From: Candidatus Tectimicrobiota bacterium
Lineage (GTDB): Bacteria > Tectomicrobia > Entotheonellia > Entotheonellales > Entotheonellaceae
DNA: 64,000 nt
Direction: 5' to 3'
Assembly (NCBI GenBank): GCA_026005175.1
Contig: BPKO01000001.1
Span: 124,001-188,000 of the forward strand
Shown: in pieces, positions 27,062 to 35,835 of the stretch
How positions within the stretch are numbered: position 1 is the first letter of the stretch
Layout: each line of letters begins with the position of its first letter
Notes under the pieces: generated by a model
Seen by the model: the letters and a program-made list of their open reading frames with translations, nothing else
Told to the model about the DNA's origin: nothing
Databases searched by the model: none
Translations under genes and position numbers: made by a program

Positions 27062-27322
27062 ATGACCACATGGGACCACTTGCTGTACAACCCGGGGCAG
27101 GAAGACTGGTTCGTCGCCCTGGAGCGGGCTGCCGACATTGCCGCTTTTATCAGCAGCTGGGCGTTTGCCACCGTCGAGCGGGGAAAAGAAGTCGACGAGG
27201 CGGCCCTGGCCGGCCTGGGCCGGCTGGCCACCATGCTCGAGCGCACCCTGCGCTACGTCATGGAGCACGAGCGCCGGCGCCTGGTGCCCGGCCGCGCCGG
27301 GGTATTGGGCAGTGAGGCCTGA
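27062..27322 (+). CDS. small helical hypothetical protein
   Basis: 86 residues, predicted mostly helical (WFVALERAADIAAFISSWAF, then ALAGLGRLATMLERTLRYVM). No signal peptide or membrane helix is clear. GAGGAGG precedes the ATG by about seven bases, a strong sign it is translated. It resembles small conserved accessory proteins but no family is recognised. Confidence 0.6.
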   Translation: MTTWDHLLYNPGQEDWFVALERAADIAAFISSWAFATVERGKEVDEAALAGLGRLATMLERTLRYVMEHERRRLVPGRAGVLGSEA

Positions 27323-27381
27323 ACGCGGCAGCCCCCCATGGCTGGCAGGCGAGGCGCCAGGCTCTGGAGGTTGTTTTGGTC

Positions 27382-29973
27382 TCATGCCCCGGCGCCTTTG
27401 GCGCGCACGATGACCCGCACCGAGCGGGCAGGATCCAGGTACGTCTGGGCGACCCGCTGCACCTCGGCGGCGGTGACTTCCTGAATGGCACGGCGGTAGT
27501 CGCGAAAGGCGTCCCATTTACCTAGCTGCAGTTCGCCAAGGCCATAGACGGCAGTGCGCTGGCTGGTGGCCTGCAGGCTGATGTCGAGCACCCCTTCCAG
27601 GTACGTTTTGGCCCGCTCCAGCTCCGCGGCGGTAACCCCGTTTTCCTGCACGTCGCGGAGCACCTGCTCGAAGGCTTGCAAGGCTTCGGCTTCCTTTTCC
27701 GGGCTACACCCGATGTAGAGCACCAAAAAGCCGGGGTCGACAGGATAAGCGTCGAAGCTAGTGACCACGTACGCCAGGCTTTTCTTGTCGCGCAGCTCGA
27801 CGAACAGCCGCCCGCCCATGCCGCCCAGCACAGTATCGAGCACGTGCAGGGAATAGCGGTCGGGATGGCGCACGGTGACGGTGGGGAACCCCCAGACGAT
27901 GTGCGTCTGCTGGCCCTCCACCTCGAGGATGCGCTCTACCAGCTCCGCCCGCTGCGGCACCGGCGGGGGCGGGGGCAGGGTCACGGCCATGTCGGTAAAC
28001 AGGCGCGGCGGGGCCAGGCGCTCCAAGAGCGCCAAGACCTCGTCGGCGGTCACGTCGCCCACCACCGCGATCACCAGGCGGTCGGGGCGCAGGTGGGCGC
28101 GGTGGAAAAGGAGCAGGTCGTCGCGGCTTACTGCGCTCAAGCCCTCAGGCAAGCCCACACTCAGGTGGTTGTAGGGATGCTTGCCGTAAAACGTCTGCAA
28201 GAAGTACTGCATGGCGAAGCGGAAGCGATTTTCCTGGAGGCTGTCGAGTTCACGCAGCTGGTCGCTGCGCTCGCGCTCCACTTCCTTGTCGGGGAAGGCC
28301 GGGTCGGTGAGGACGTCGAAGTAAAGGGCCAGGCCGTCGGCAAAGGTCTCTTTGAGGAAGCGGGCGCTGAGCTGCACGCTGTCGCGGTCGCTCGAGGCAT
28401 TCAGCGTCGCCCCCAGGCGGTCCACCTCGCGCTCGACTTCTGCCGCGCTGTAGACGCTGGTGCCGCGGTCCCACACTGCCGCCAGCAGCTGTGCCAGGCC
28501 TTCTTTGCCGGCGGGTTCGGCCCGCTGGCCGCCGTCAAGAAGGGTGCGAATGGAGACCAGCGGCGCCTTGCGGTCGGTTTGCACCAGGAGCCGGGCGCCG
28601 CCAGGCAGCGGCACCACGGTCACCTCGGCCGCCGCGGCGCGGCCGGAAACGGCAAACCGCCGCCCCCTGGTGTCTCCTTGCGCCCAGGCGAGCACTGTGT
28701 CGGCGGCAGGCAGCGACGAGCCGCTGGGCATGAGCACCGCTACGTTGGCCCGCTGGGGAGCGAGCACCGCCGCGGCGGCCTGCTGCAAGTCGTCGCGCGT
28801 CAGCGCCTCGACGGCGGCAATGTAGCGCTGGTCGTAGTTGGGATCGTCGTAGACGCGGGCAAAGCGGCCCAGCTGGTCGGCAATGCCCTGGTAGGTTTCC
28901 CTGGCATGCACGAAGTGGCTGATGAGGCGAGTCTTGGCCGCGGTCAGTTCGTGGTCGCTCAGCGCCAGCGCCGGCTGGTGGGCCTGCCGCATGAGGGTGC
29001 GCACCACCTGCGGCACCTGCTCGGGGAGGCAACTGGCCCCGAGCACGAAGAGCCCCGGGTCGAGGGGCGTGTAGTTGTAGGCGTAGACTTCGTGCGCCAG
29101 CTCTTGCCGGCGCTTGAGCTCAGTAAACAGCACCGAGTTGTAGCCACTGCCCAACACGTCGCTGAGGAGATCCAGGGCCGGCGCCAGAGGGTCGGCAGCC
29201 GCCACCGAGGGGAAGGCGATTTCGACGCGTGCCAGCTCGGCAGGAAAGGCAAAAGCCAGGGCGCGGGGAGCCGTCTGCGGCGGCTCGGCAGGGCGCGGCC
29301 GCGGCGGCAAGGAACGGGCCGGGGCGCCGCCAAAGCGCTCGGCAATCGCTTGCTGCAGCGCGCCGCGGTCAAAGTCGCCCACCGCCACCAGAATCATGTT
29401 GTTGGGGGCGTACCAGGTGGTAAAAATCTCCAGCATGTCCTGGCGGGTGAGGCGGCGCACCGTGTCGGCAAAGCCGATGATGGGACGGCGGTAAGGATGG
29501 GTGGTAAAGGCCAGGGCAAAAAGGCGCTCGGTGACCTCGCGGTCGGGGTTGTCCTTGCCGCGGCGCAGCTCTTCGAGCACCACTTCTTTTTCGCGCTCGA
29601 GCTCGGTGGGGTCAAACAGGGAGTGCAGCACGGCGTCGCTGAGCACGTCGAACCCTGTCTGCCAGAAGCGGCTGGCGATGGTAACGTGGTAGACGGTCTC
29701 GTCGTAGCTTGTCCAGGCGTTGACCACCCCGCCGGCGCCCTCGATGAGGGCGGCGATTTCGCCGTGCGGAAAGCGTTCGGTGCCCTTGAACAGCATGTGC
29801 TCAAAGACGTGAGCAATGCCGGCAACGCGGGCCTCTTCGTCGGCGCTGCCAAAGCGCACCCAGGTCTGCAGGGCCACCACCGGGGCGCTGTGGTCTTCGA
29901 GCAGCACCACCTGCAGGCCGTTGGCCAGGGTCATGGTTTCGGCACGGGGAGCGGGGTGGACGCCAGTGGGCAT
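27382..29973 (-). CDS. M16-family zinc peptidase, two fused M16 units
   Basis: 863 residues. The first unit carries the inverted zinc motif H55-V-F-E58-H59 and the downstream glutamate in EREKEVVLEELRRGKDNP. The second unit (about 440-863) lacks HxxEH, having LLAAVWDRGTSVYSA there, but keeps the R/Y-type C-terminal lobe (GGMGGRLFVELRDKKSLAY). One active plus one inactive half in a single chain is a known M16 architecture. No signal peptide is obvious from the ATG at 29973, which has GGAGGT eight bases upstream. Likely role is peptide degradation. Confidence 0.9.
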   Translation of the reverse strand: MPTGVHPAPRAETMTLANGLQVVLLEDHSAPVVALQTWVRFGSADEEARVAGIAHVFEHMLFKGTERFPHGEIAALIEGAGGVVNAWTSYDETVYHVTIASRFWQTGFDVLSDAVLHSLFDPTELEREKEVVLEELRRGKDNPDREVTERLFALAFTTHPYRRPIIGFADTVRRLTRQDMLEIFTTWYAPNNMILVAVGDFDRGALQQAIAERFGGAPARSLPPRPRPAEPPQTAPRALAFAFPAELARVEIAFPSVAAADPLAPALDLLSDVLGSGYNSVLFTELKRRQELAHEVYAYNYTPLDPGLFVLGASCLPEQVPQVVRTLMRQAHQPALALSDHELTAAKTRLISHFVHARETYQGIADQLGRFARVYDDPNYDQRYIAAVEALTRDDLQQAAAAVLAPQRANVAVLMPSGSSLPAADTVLAWAQGDTRGRRFAVSGRAAAAEVTVVPLPGGARLLVQTDRKAPLVSIRTLLDGGQRAEPAGKEGLAQLLAAVWDRGTSVYSAAEVEREVDRLGATLNASSDRDSVQLSARFLKETFADGLALYFDVLTDPAFPDKEVERERSDQLRELDSLQENRFRFAMQYFLQTFYGKHPYNHLSVGLPEGLSAVSRDDLLLFHRAHLRPDRLVIAVVGDVTADEVLALLERLAPPRLFTDMAVTLPPPPPVPQRAELVERILEVEGQQTHIVWGFPTVTVRHPDRYSLHVLDTVLGGMGGRLFVELRDKKSLAYVVTSFDAYPVDPGFLVLYIGCSPEKEAEALQAFEQVLRDVQENGVTAAELERAKTYLEGVLDISLQATSQRTAVYGLGELQLGKWDAFRDYRRAIQEVTAAEVQRVAQTYLDPARSVRVIVRAKGAGA

Positions 29974-30027
29974 GCGTGAACACCTCCAGAAGCAGACGGC
30001 AGCAGACCTGCCGGACACGGGCGGCGA

Positions 30028-30056
30028 TTGCACGGAGGCCGCCGGGATGCTATAGA
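30028..30056 (+). promoter_or_regulatory. sigma-70 promoter for the TenA-like gene
   Basis: TTGCAC (30028-30033) and TATAGA (30051-30056) are 17 bases apart, 45 bases before the ATG at 30101. Confidence 0.6.
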
Positions 30057-30100
30057 GCAAGCAACTTTTATCAGCATAGCCCAATTGCGGAGGAGATGCC

Positions 30101-30769
30101 ATGAGCGAAGCGGCGGCCCTGGTCGAAGAGATCCAGCGGCAGCTGCAGCCGCTGGAGGAGCGCATCCGGCAGCACGCGTATTTGCAAGCTCTGGAGACGC
30201 GGCGCCTGGCACCGGAAAAGCTGCGCTGCTTTGTGGGCGAGCAGTGGTATATTATCCGCAGCGACTTGCGCAGCATCGCCCTGCTCGTCTCCCGCTGCGA
30301 GTCGGAACTCAGCCAGCGGTTTTTCCGCGACGTCTTGCAGGGAGAAGCAGCGGCCCTGGAGGCCTTGGAGCAGCTGGCGCAAGCCGCGGGCATGCCGCTG
30401 GCCGAGCGCCAGGCCTACGAGCCCACCCCCGGGGCGCAGGCCTACAGCGCTTACCTGGCCTGGCTGTGCCTCTACGCCAGCGATGCCGAGGTGGCGGCAG
30501 CGCTGGCCGTCAACTTCGCGGCCTGGGGTGCCAACTGCGGTCGTATGGCACGGGCGCTGGAGCAGCACTATGGCTTTGCTCCTGCCGACTTGCGCTTTTT
30601 CACCCAGTTTGCGGCGGCGCCGGCCGAAGTGAGCCCGCAGGCGCTGGCGGTCATCGATGCCGGACTGCGCCGGGGCGTCGAGCGGCAGCGGGTGGTGCGG
30701 GCGGCGCGCCTGCTGCAGGGCTACGAGCTGCTCTTCTGGGACACGCTGTACACGCTGAGCACGGCGTGA
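30101..30769 (+). CDS. TenA/PqqC-like protein (haem-oxygenase fold)
   Basis: 222 residues, all-helical, with the family pattern RCFVGEQWYIIRSDLRSIALLVSR near residue 45 and LAVNFAAWGANCGRMARAL in the middle. TenA proteins hydrolyse thiamine pyrimidine fragments for salvage; many relatives have other or unknown roles. It is followed after 11 bases by a sodium:solute symporter. GGAGGAG precedes the ATG. Fold assignment is fair; substrate unknown. Confidence 0.7.
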   Translation: MSEAAALVEEIQRQLQPLEERIRQHAYLQALETRRLAPEKLRCFVGEQWYIIRSDLRSIALLVSRCESELSQRFFRDVLQGEAAALEALEQLAQAAGMPLAERQAYEPTPGAQAYSAYLAWLCLYASDAEVAAALAVNFAAWGANCGRMARALEQHYGFAPADLRFFTQFAAAPAEVSPQALAVIDAGLRRGVERQRVVRAARLLQGYELLFWDTLYTLSTA

Positions 30770-30780
30770 GGAGGGGGGGG

Positions 30781-32211
30781 GTGGCGAGCTGGAGCGTGGG
30801 GCTTTTCCTGATCTTGACGGCGGCCGCTTTTGCCGCCCTGGGGGTGGGGTATGCCCGCCGCCGGGTGGGCAGCCTGGAGGACTACATTACCGCCCGTGGC
30901 AGCGTGGGCCCGCTGGCAGCGGCGGTAACCCTGGTGGCGTCGGGAATGGGGGCCTGGATTCTCTTTAGCCCCGCCGAAGCGGCAACGCGCGGCGGCCTGC
31001 CCACCCTGCTGGGCTACGGCCTGGGCGCGGCTGCCCCGCTGGTGGCCTTTGTGCCGCTGGGCCGGCGGCTGCGCCAGCTGATGCCGGCCGGCCATACCCT
31101 TACCGAGTACGTCTGGCATCGCTACGGCCGCGGCATGTACGTCTTCACCCTGCTGGTGATGCTGTTTTACATGTTCATTTACCTGGCGGCGGAAACCACC
31201 GGCATGGCCCTGCTGGCCCACCTGGTGGCCGGTCTGCCCCTGTGGCTGACCGCCGCCGTGGTGCTGGCAGCCACCTTGCTCTATACGGCCTATGGCGGGC
31301 TGCGGGCCTCGATTTTCACCGACAGCCTGCAAGCCCTCCTCATTTTGCCTCTGCTCGTTGCACTGCTGCTGGTCGGTGGCGCCGCCCTGGGCGGCGTGGC
31401 GCAGGTGACGGAGGCCCTGCGGGCGCGGGCGCCACAGCTCTTGCAGTGGCACTACGGGCCGGGCATCGAAGTGGCCCTGACCCTCATTGTGGCCATCCTG
31501 GCAGCCAACCTCTTCCACCAGGGCTACTGGCAGCGCGTTTATGCAGTGCGCGATGCGGCTGCGCTACGAGCGGCTTTTCTCATCGCGGCGCTGCTCGTCA
31601 TTCCCATCGTGGCGGCCGTGGGGCTCTTCGGCCTGGCGGCGGTGGCCCTGGAGCGGGCCCAGACGCCCTCAGTGGCGCTGTTTCACGTGCTGCTGGGCAC
31701 CATTCCGGAATGGCTGGTGGTGGGGCTGGTGCTGCTGGGACTGGCCCTGGCCATGAGCAGTGTCGACACCCTGTGCAACGGCATTGCCAGCTTGGTGGCC
31801 GTTGATTTGCACCGGGCCCTGCCGCAGCTGTCGGCGCGGGCGCTGCTGCGCGTCTCGCGGATCGTGACCGTGGGGCTGGCGCTGCCGGTGCTGTGGATTG
31901 CCGCCCAGGGCTACAGCGTGCTTTACCTCTTTCTGATTGCCGACTTGGTGTGTGCCGCCGCGGTGTTTCCGGTCTTTTTTGGCCTCTACAGCGCCCGCTA
32001 CACCGGCACGGTAGCGGTGCTCAGCACCCTGGCGGGATTGCTGGCCGGGGGCCTCCTCTTTCCGCCCCCGGACTTTGGGCGCGGCAGCCTGCTGGGGGCC
32101 TTTGTGCTGGCGGCCCTGGTGCCGGTCGGGGTGTCGCTGGTGCTCACGCCGCGGCGGGCCGCCTTTGACTTTACCCGCTTGCAGCGTCAGGTACAGCTTA
32201 TCCAGGAGTAA
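30781..32211 (+). CDS. sodium:solute symporter (SSS family)
   Basis: A 476-residue membrane protein with about 12-13 hydrophobic helices. It has SSS-family features: YITARGSVGPLAAAVTL in the first helices, TAYGGLRASIFTDSLQALL, YWQRVYAVRDAAALRAAF and MSSVDTLCNGIASL in place of the usual MSSADS block. It imports a solute with sodium. The gene starts with GTG just after the TenA-like gene, so the pair is probably one unit, for instance uptake and processing of a thiamine precursor (inference). Confidence 0.85.
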   Translation: MASWSVGLFLILTAAAFAALGVGYARRRVGSLEDYITARGSVGPLAAAVTLVASGMGAWILFSPAEAATRGGLPTLLGYGLGAAAPLVAFVPLGRRLRQLMPAGHTLTEYVWHRYGRGMYVFTLLVMLFYMFIYLAAETTGMALLAHLVAGLPLWLTAAVVLAATLLYTAYGGLRASIFTDSLQALLILPLLVALLLVGGAALGGVAQVTEALRARAPQLLQWHYGPGIEVALTLIVAILAANLFHQGYWQRVYAVRDAAALRAAFLIAALLVIPIVAAVGLFGLAAVALERAQTPSVALFHVLLGTIPEWLVVGLVLLGLALAMSSVDTLCNGIASLVAVDLHRALPQLSARALLRVSRIVTVGLALPVLWIAAQGYSVLYLFLIADLVCAAAVFPVFFGLYSARYTGTVAVLSTLAGLLAGGLLFPPPDFGRGSLLGAFVLAALVPVGVSLVLTPRRAAFDFTRLQRQVQLIQE

Positions 32212-32217
32212 CTCGCC

Positions 32218-32246
32218 TTGACCGCCCTTGGGCTCTGTGCTACAAG
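32218..32246 (+). promoter_or_regulatory. sigma-70 promoter for the crotonase-like gene
   Basis: TTGACC (32218-32223) and TACAAG (32241-32246) are separated by 17 bases, 30 bases before the ATG at 32277. Confidence 0.55.
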
Positions 32247-32276
32247 GGCCGGGTGACGTGTGAGGAGACAGGGAGC

Positions 32277-33065
32277 ATGACCGATAAGCTGCTGTTGCAA
32301 AAGGAAGGGCCGCTGGGCTGGATCATCTTTAACCAGCCGGAAAAGCGCAACGCCGTGAGCCAGGAGATGTGGCTGAAGATGCCCGAGTACGTGCAGGAGC
32401 TGGCCAGCGACGACGCCATCCGCGTGGTGATCTTGCGCGGGGCCGGCGACCGGGCCTTTGTGGCGGGCGCCGACATCTCGCAGTTTCAGGAGCGCCGGCG
32501 CAACATGGAAGACGAGCTCGAGTATCGCAAGATCTCGGCCCGCGGCCAGGAGAGCCTGGCGCAGCTGCCCAAGCCCCTGCTTGCCATGATCCACGGCTAC
32601 TGCATTGGCGGCGGCGTCAGCATCGCCCTTACTTGCGACATCCGTATTGCTGCCGACGACGCGCGCTTTGGCATTCCTGCAGCACGCCTGGGCCTGGGCT
32701 ACCACTACAAGGGGATGGAGAAGCTCTTGCAGCTCATTGGCCCGGCCTACACCAAAGAGATCTTCTTCACGGCCCGCACCGACTTCAGCGCGCAGGATGC
32801 CTGGCGCATGGGGCTGGTCAACCAGGTGGTGCCCAAGGCCGAGCTGGAAACCTTTACGCGCAACTACGCGCTGCGGATTGCCGAAAACGCCCCGCTCACC
32901 ATCCGTGCCGCCAAGGCCAGCGTAGACCAGCTGCTGCGGCCGCCGCAGGAGCGTGACCTGGCCCTGCTCGAAGAGCTGGTTGCGGCCTGCTTCAACAGCC
33001 AGGACTACCAGGAAGGGGTGCGCGCCTTTCGCGAAAAGCGCCGGCCGCAGTTCCAGGGGCGCTGA
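32277..33065 (+). CDS. crotonase-superfamily protein, divergent active site
   Basis: A 262-residue enoyl-CoA hydratase/isomerase-like protein. The oxyanion-hole segments are present (RAFVAGADISQF and HGYCIGGGVSIALTCDIRIA). However, the two glutamates that activate water in true hydratases are missing: GGGVSIA instead of GGGCELA-type, and FGIPAARLGLGYHY instead of FGxPE-type. It is therefore unlikely to be a classical enoyl-CoA hydratase; it may be an isomerase, C-C hydrolase, decarboxylase or other crotonase. Own promoter; UspA gene follows. Confidence 0.82.
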   Translation: MTDKLLLQKEGPLGWIIFNQPEKRNAVSQEMWLKMPEYVQELASDDAIRVVILRGAGDRAFVAGADISQFQERRRNMEDELEYRKISARGQESLAQLPKPLLAMIHGYCIGGGVSIALTCDIRIAADDARFGIPAARLGLGYHYKGMEKLLQLIGPAYTKEIFFTARTDFSAQDAWRMGLVNQVVPKAELETFTRNYALRIAENAPLTIRAAKASVDQLLRPPQERDLALLEELVAACFNSQDYQEGVRAFREKRRPQFQGR

Positions 33066-33121
33066 TCGGCTCAGGGCTCCCGTCCCGTGGCCCTTGGGTC
33101 ACGGCGAGGGGCGGAGGGAGC

Positions 33122-33985
33122 ATGTACAAGCGCATTTTGGTGGCTACCGGGGGCAGCCCGTGGTCGGACGCGGCGGTGGCCTATGCCGTGGCCTTGTCCG
33201 CCAAAGTGGGCGCCGAGCTGCGCATCCTCACCGTGCTGGTCGGCCCCATGACCTATACTATGCCCGACGTCATGTCCTCTTCCGAGCTCTTGGTAGAAAG
33301 CATCGAGCGGCAAGGGCAGGCGTTGCTGGTGCAGGCCGCGGCGCGCGCCGCCCAGGTGGGGGTGGTGCACAGCACCCACATCAAGTGGGGCAACGTCACC
33401 GAAGCCATCCTGCAAACGGCGGCCGAGGAGGAGTGTGACCTCATCGTCGTGGGCTCGCGGCTTGTCAGCGGCTTCAAGCGCCTTATGGTGGGGCGCACGG
33501 TCAACGCCGTGGCCGCCAAGGCGCCGCAGCCGGTGCTGGTGGTCAAAGCCCCGCCGGCAGCGCACGACGATCCCGCCCTGCGGCGCCTCCTGGTGGCTAC
33601 GGGCGGCTCACCCTGGTCCGATGCCGCGGTCGAGCACGCCTTGCGGCTGGCGCGCGCCCAGCACCTCGAAGTCTGCCTCTTGCACGTGACCCCAGAGGCG
33701 TCTTCCCAGGACACCCTGGACGCGGCGGCCGACAAGCACGGCGTGCTGGCGCTGGCCGAAGCGCGGGCGGCGGCGGCCGGCGTGCCCTACGAGCTGCACC
33801 TGGCCCGCGGCCACGTGGTGGCCGCCATCCTGGAGACGGCACAGCGCCGCCAGTGCGACGCCATCGTTCTGGGCACGCGCGGGCTGACGGGCTGGAAGCG
33901 CCTGATGATCGGCAGCATCTCCAATGCCGTGACCGCCAAAGCCCCGCAGCCCGTTCTCATCGTCAAGCGCTTCCTCTACGCCTGA
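33122..33985 (+). CDS. tandem universal stress protein (two UspA domains)
   Basis: 287 residues with two Usp domains (about 1-140 and 150-287). Each starts RILVATGGSPWSDAAV / RLLVATGGSPWSDAAV. Each ends with the nucleotide-binding G-x2-G-x9-GS-like region (VGSRLVSGFKRLMVGRTVNAV and LGTRGLTGWKRLMIGSISNA), followed by PVLVVK/PVLIVK. Such proteins bind ATP and help stress survival. A GGGAGC Shine-Dalgarno precedes the ATG. Confidence 0.9.
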   Translation: MYKRILVATGGSPWSDAAVAYAVALSAKVGAELRILTVLVGPMTYTMPDVMSSSELLVESIERQGQALLVQAAARAAQVGVVHSTHIKWGNVTEAILQTAAEEECDLIVVGSRLVSGFKRLMVGRTVNAVAAKAPQPVLVVKAPPAAHDDPALRRLLVATGGSPWSDAAVEHALRLARAQHLEVCLLHVTPEASSQDTLDAAADKHGVLALAEARAAAAGVPYELHLARGHVVAAILETAQRRQCDAIVLGTRGLTGWKRLMIGSISNAVTAKAPQPVLIVKRFLYA

Positions 33986-34034
33986 AGTCCGCCGCGGGGG
34001 TCCTGGCCATCCCTCCCCGCTTTTCCCGTGTGCT

Positions 34035-34063
34035 CTGACAGCGCCGCAGGGGTATGGTATAGT
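34035..34063 (+). promoter_or_regulatory. sigma-70 promoter of the yggX-radical SAM-ATP-grasp operon
   Basis: CTGACA (34035-34040), 17 bases, TATAGT (34058-34063): five of six matches in each hexamer. It stands 34 bases before the yggX ATG. No strong promoter or terminator is seen in the short gaps downstream until 38154. Confidence 0.7.
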
Positions 34064-34096
34064 GAGAAGAAATCATCAACCCAGGGGGTGAAGCTC

Positions 34097-34417
34097 ATGG
34101 CACAGCGCATGGTCTACTGTGTAAAGCTGCAAAAAGAGGCGCCGGGCATCGATCCCGACGACCTGCAAGGGCGCGTGGCACTGGAGATGATCGAGTCGGT
34201 CGGCGGCGCCGAGCTGCGGCAGCGCATTTACGACAACGTGTCGTGGGAAGCCTGGCAGCTGTGGCTCGACTACCTGACGATGCTCATGAACGAGTACCGG
34301 CTCAACATGACCGACCCGCAAAGCGACGCCTTTATTCGCCAGCACATGGAAGAGTTCTTCTTCGGTGAAGGCGCGGCGCTGCCTCCGGGCTACGTGCCGC
34401 CCTTGGGCAAGCGGTAG
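34097..34417 (+). CDS. yggX: YggX-family Fe(II)-trafficking / oxidative damage protection protein
   Basis: 106 residues. It has the family opening MVYCVKLQKEAPGID, the Cys region (YCVKL), then RIYDNVSWEAWQLWLDYLTMLMNEYRLN and the tail GYVPP. YggX protects iron-sulfur clusters from oxidation. ATG 34097 or 34109 are both possible. It is the first gene of an apparent operon whose next member carries a radical SAM iron-sulfur cluster, a fitting partner. Confidence 0.88.
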   Translation: MAQRMVYCVKLQKEAPGIDPDDLQGRVALEMIESVGGAELRQRIYDNVSWEAWQLWLDYLTMLMNEYRLNMTDPQSDAFIRQHMEEFFFGEGAALPPGYVPPLGKR

Positions 34418-34426
34418 GAGCGGGCC

Positions 34427-35821
34427 ATGCGCGTGCTGCTCCTGTCGACGTACGAGCTGGGGCGCCAGCCGTTTGGCCTGGCCTCGCCGGCCGCCTGGCT
34501 GCGCCAGGCCGGGGCCACGGTCACTTGCCAGGACCTCTCCCGGCAGCGGCTCGATGCGCAGGCGGTGCGCGAGGCCGACCTGGTGGCGTTTTACGTTCCC
34601 ATGCACACCGCCACGCGCATCGCCGTGCACGTGGCGGCACGCGTCAAGGCCCTCAACCCGCGCGCCCACCTCTGCTTTTACGGCCTCTACGCCCCGGTCA
34701 ACGCCGACTTCCTGCGGCGCTTAGGGGCGGACAGCATCGTGGGGGGCGAGTTCGAGGCCGAGCTGGTGCGCCTGGTGCAGCGCCTGCAAGCCGGTGAGTC
34801 CCCCTCGCCAGAGCCGCGGGTGTCCCTGGAGCGGCTGCCGTTTCGCGTGCCGCAGCGCCACGACCTGCCGCCGCTGGCCACTTACGCCCGCCTCGTGGTG
34901 GATGCCCAGACGCGGCGGGTGGTGGGCTACACCGAGGCCAGCCGCGGCTGCAAGCACCACTGCCGCCACTGCCCCATCGTGCCGGTCTATGCGGGGCGCT
35001 TCCGCATCGTGCCGCGCGAGGTGGTACTCGCCGACATTCGCCAGCAAGTGGCCGCAGGGGCCGAGCACATCACCTTTGGCGACCCCGACTTTTTCAACGG
35101 CATCGGCCACGCCCTGCCGCTTGTCGAAGCCCTGCACCGGGAGTTTCCTCACCTCACGTACGATGTCACCATCAAAATCGAGCACTTGCTGCGCTATGCC
35201 CGACACCTGCCGACCTTGCGCCGCACCGGCTGCGTGCTGGTGACGAGCGCTGCCGAGGCGGTACAGGACCGGGTGCTGGCCCTGCTCAACAAGGGACACA
35301 CGCGGCAGGACTTCCTGCGGGCGCTGGCGCTGTGCCGCGAGGTGGGCCTCATCCTCAATCCCACCTTCGTGGCTTTTACCCCTTGGACGTCGCTTGACGA
35401 CTACGTGGAGCTGCTCACCGTGGTGGCAGAGCAGGGCCTGGTGGCGCAGGTGGCGCCCATCCAGCTGGCCATGCGCCTGCTGGTGCCAGCAGGCTCGAAG
35501 CTCCTGGAGCTGCCCGAGATGCAGGCGGTGCTGGCAGGCTTCGACGCGCAGGCGCTGACGTACCGCTGGCGCCACCCCGACGCGCGTGTCGACCGCCTCA
35601 GCGAGGAAGCCCTGCGGCTGGTACAGGACGGCGAGGCGGAAGGGGCCAGCCGCCAGGAAATCTTTGCCCGCCTGTGGGCCGCCGCGCACAAGGTGGCCGA
35701 GCGCCCCGTGCCCCCCTTACCGGCGCCGGTGGTGGCGCCCCCGCGCGGTCCGGTGCCTTATCTCGACGAGCCTTGGTACTGTTGAGCGGAGCCCACACCG
35801 GAGCAGGTGGCTCCGTTTTAA
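34427..35821 (+). CDS. radical SAM selenoprotein with Cys-Sec-Ala-Glu-Pro tail
   Basis: 464 residues if UGA 35783-35785 is read as selenocysteine; 452 if it is a stop. The N-terminal part (1-110) resembles a B12-binding fold (MRVLLLSTYELGRQPFGLAS). The radical SAM cluster motif is C175-x3-C179-x2-C182 in SRGCKHHCRHC, followed by ITFGDPDFFN and a TIM-barrel. The C-terminus reads EPWYC-U453-AEPTPEQVAPF and stops at TAA 35819. This CUAEP/CCAEP tail is, to my knowledge, the hallmark of a named radical SAM family whose members carry Sec or Cys at that spot. A SECIS-like hairpin follows the UGA. The reaction is unknown. Confidence 0.88.
35783..35815 (+). promoter_or_regulatory. UGA-Sec codon and SECIS-like hairpin of the radical SAM gene
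   Basis: Directly after UGA (35783-35785) a stem pairs 35787-35793 (CGGAGCC) with 35809-35815 (GGCTCCG). A 3-base bulge (35794-35796) and an upper stem ACC/GGT around the 6-base loop 35800-35805 complete it. The upper stem begins 11 bases after the UGA, the spacing known for the E. coli fdhF SECIS. The hairpin lies inside codons, as bacterial SECIS elements do. Confidence 0.75.
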
Positions 35822-35835
35822 GGGGAAAAAGGCCC

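Noticed and set aside
27676-29979. A 767-codon open frame on the plus strand
   Set aside because: It mirrors the M16 peptidase on the minus strand, has no recognisable domain and is a high-GC shadow.
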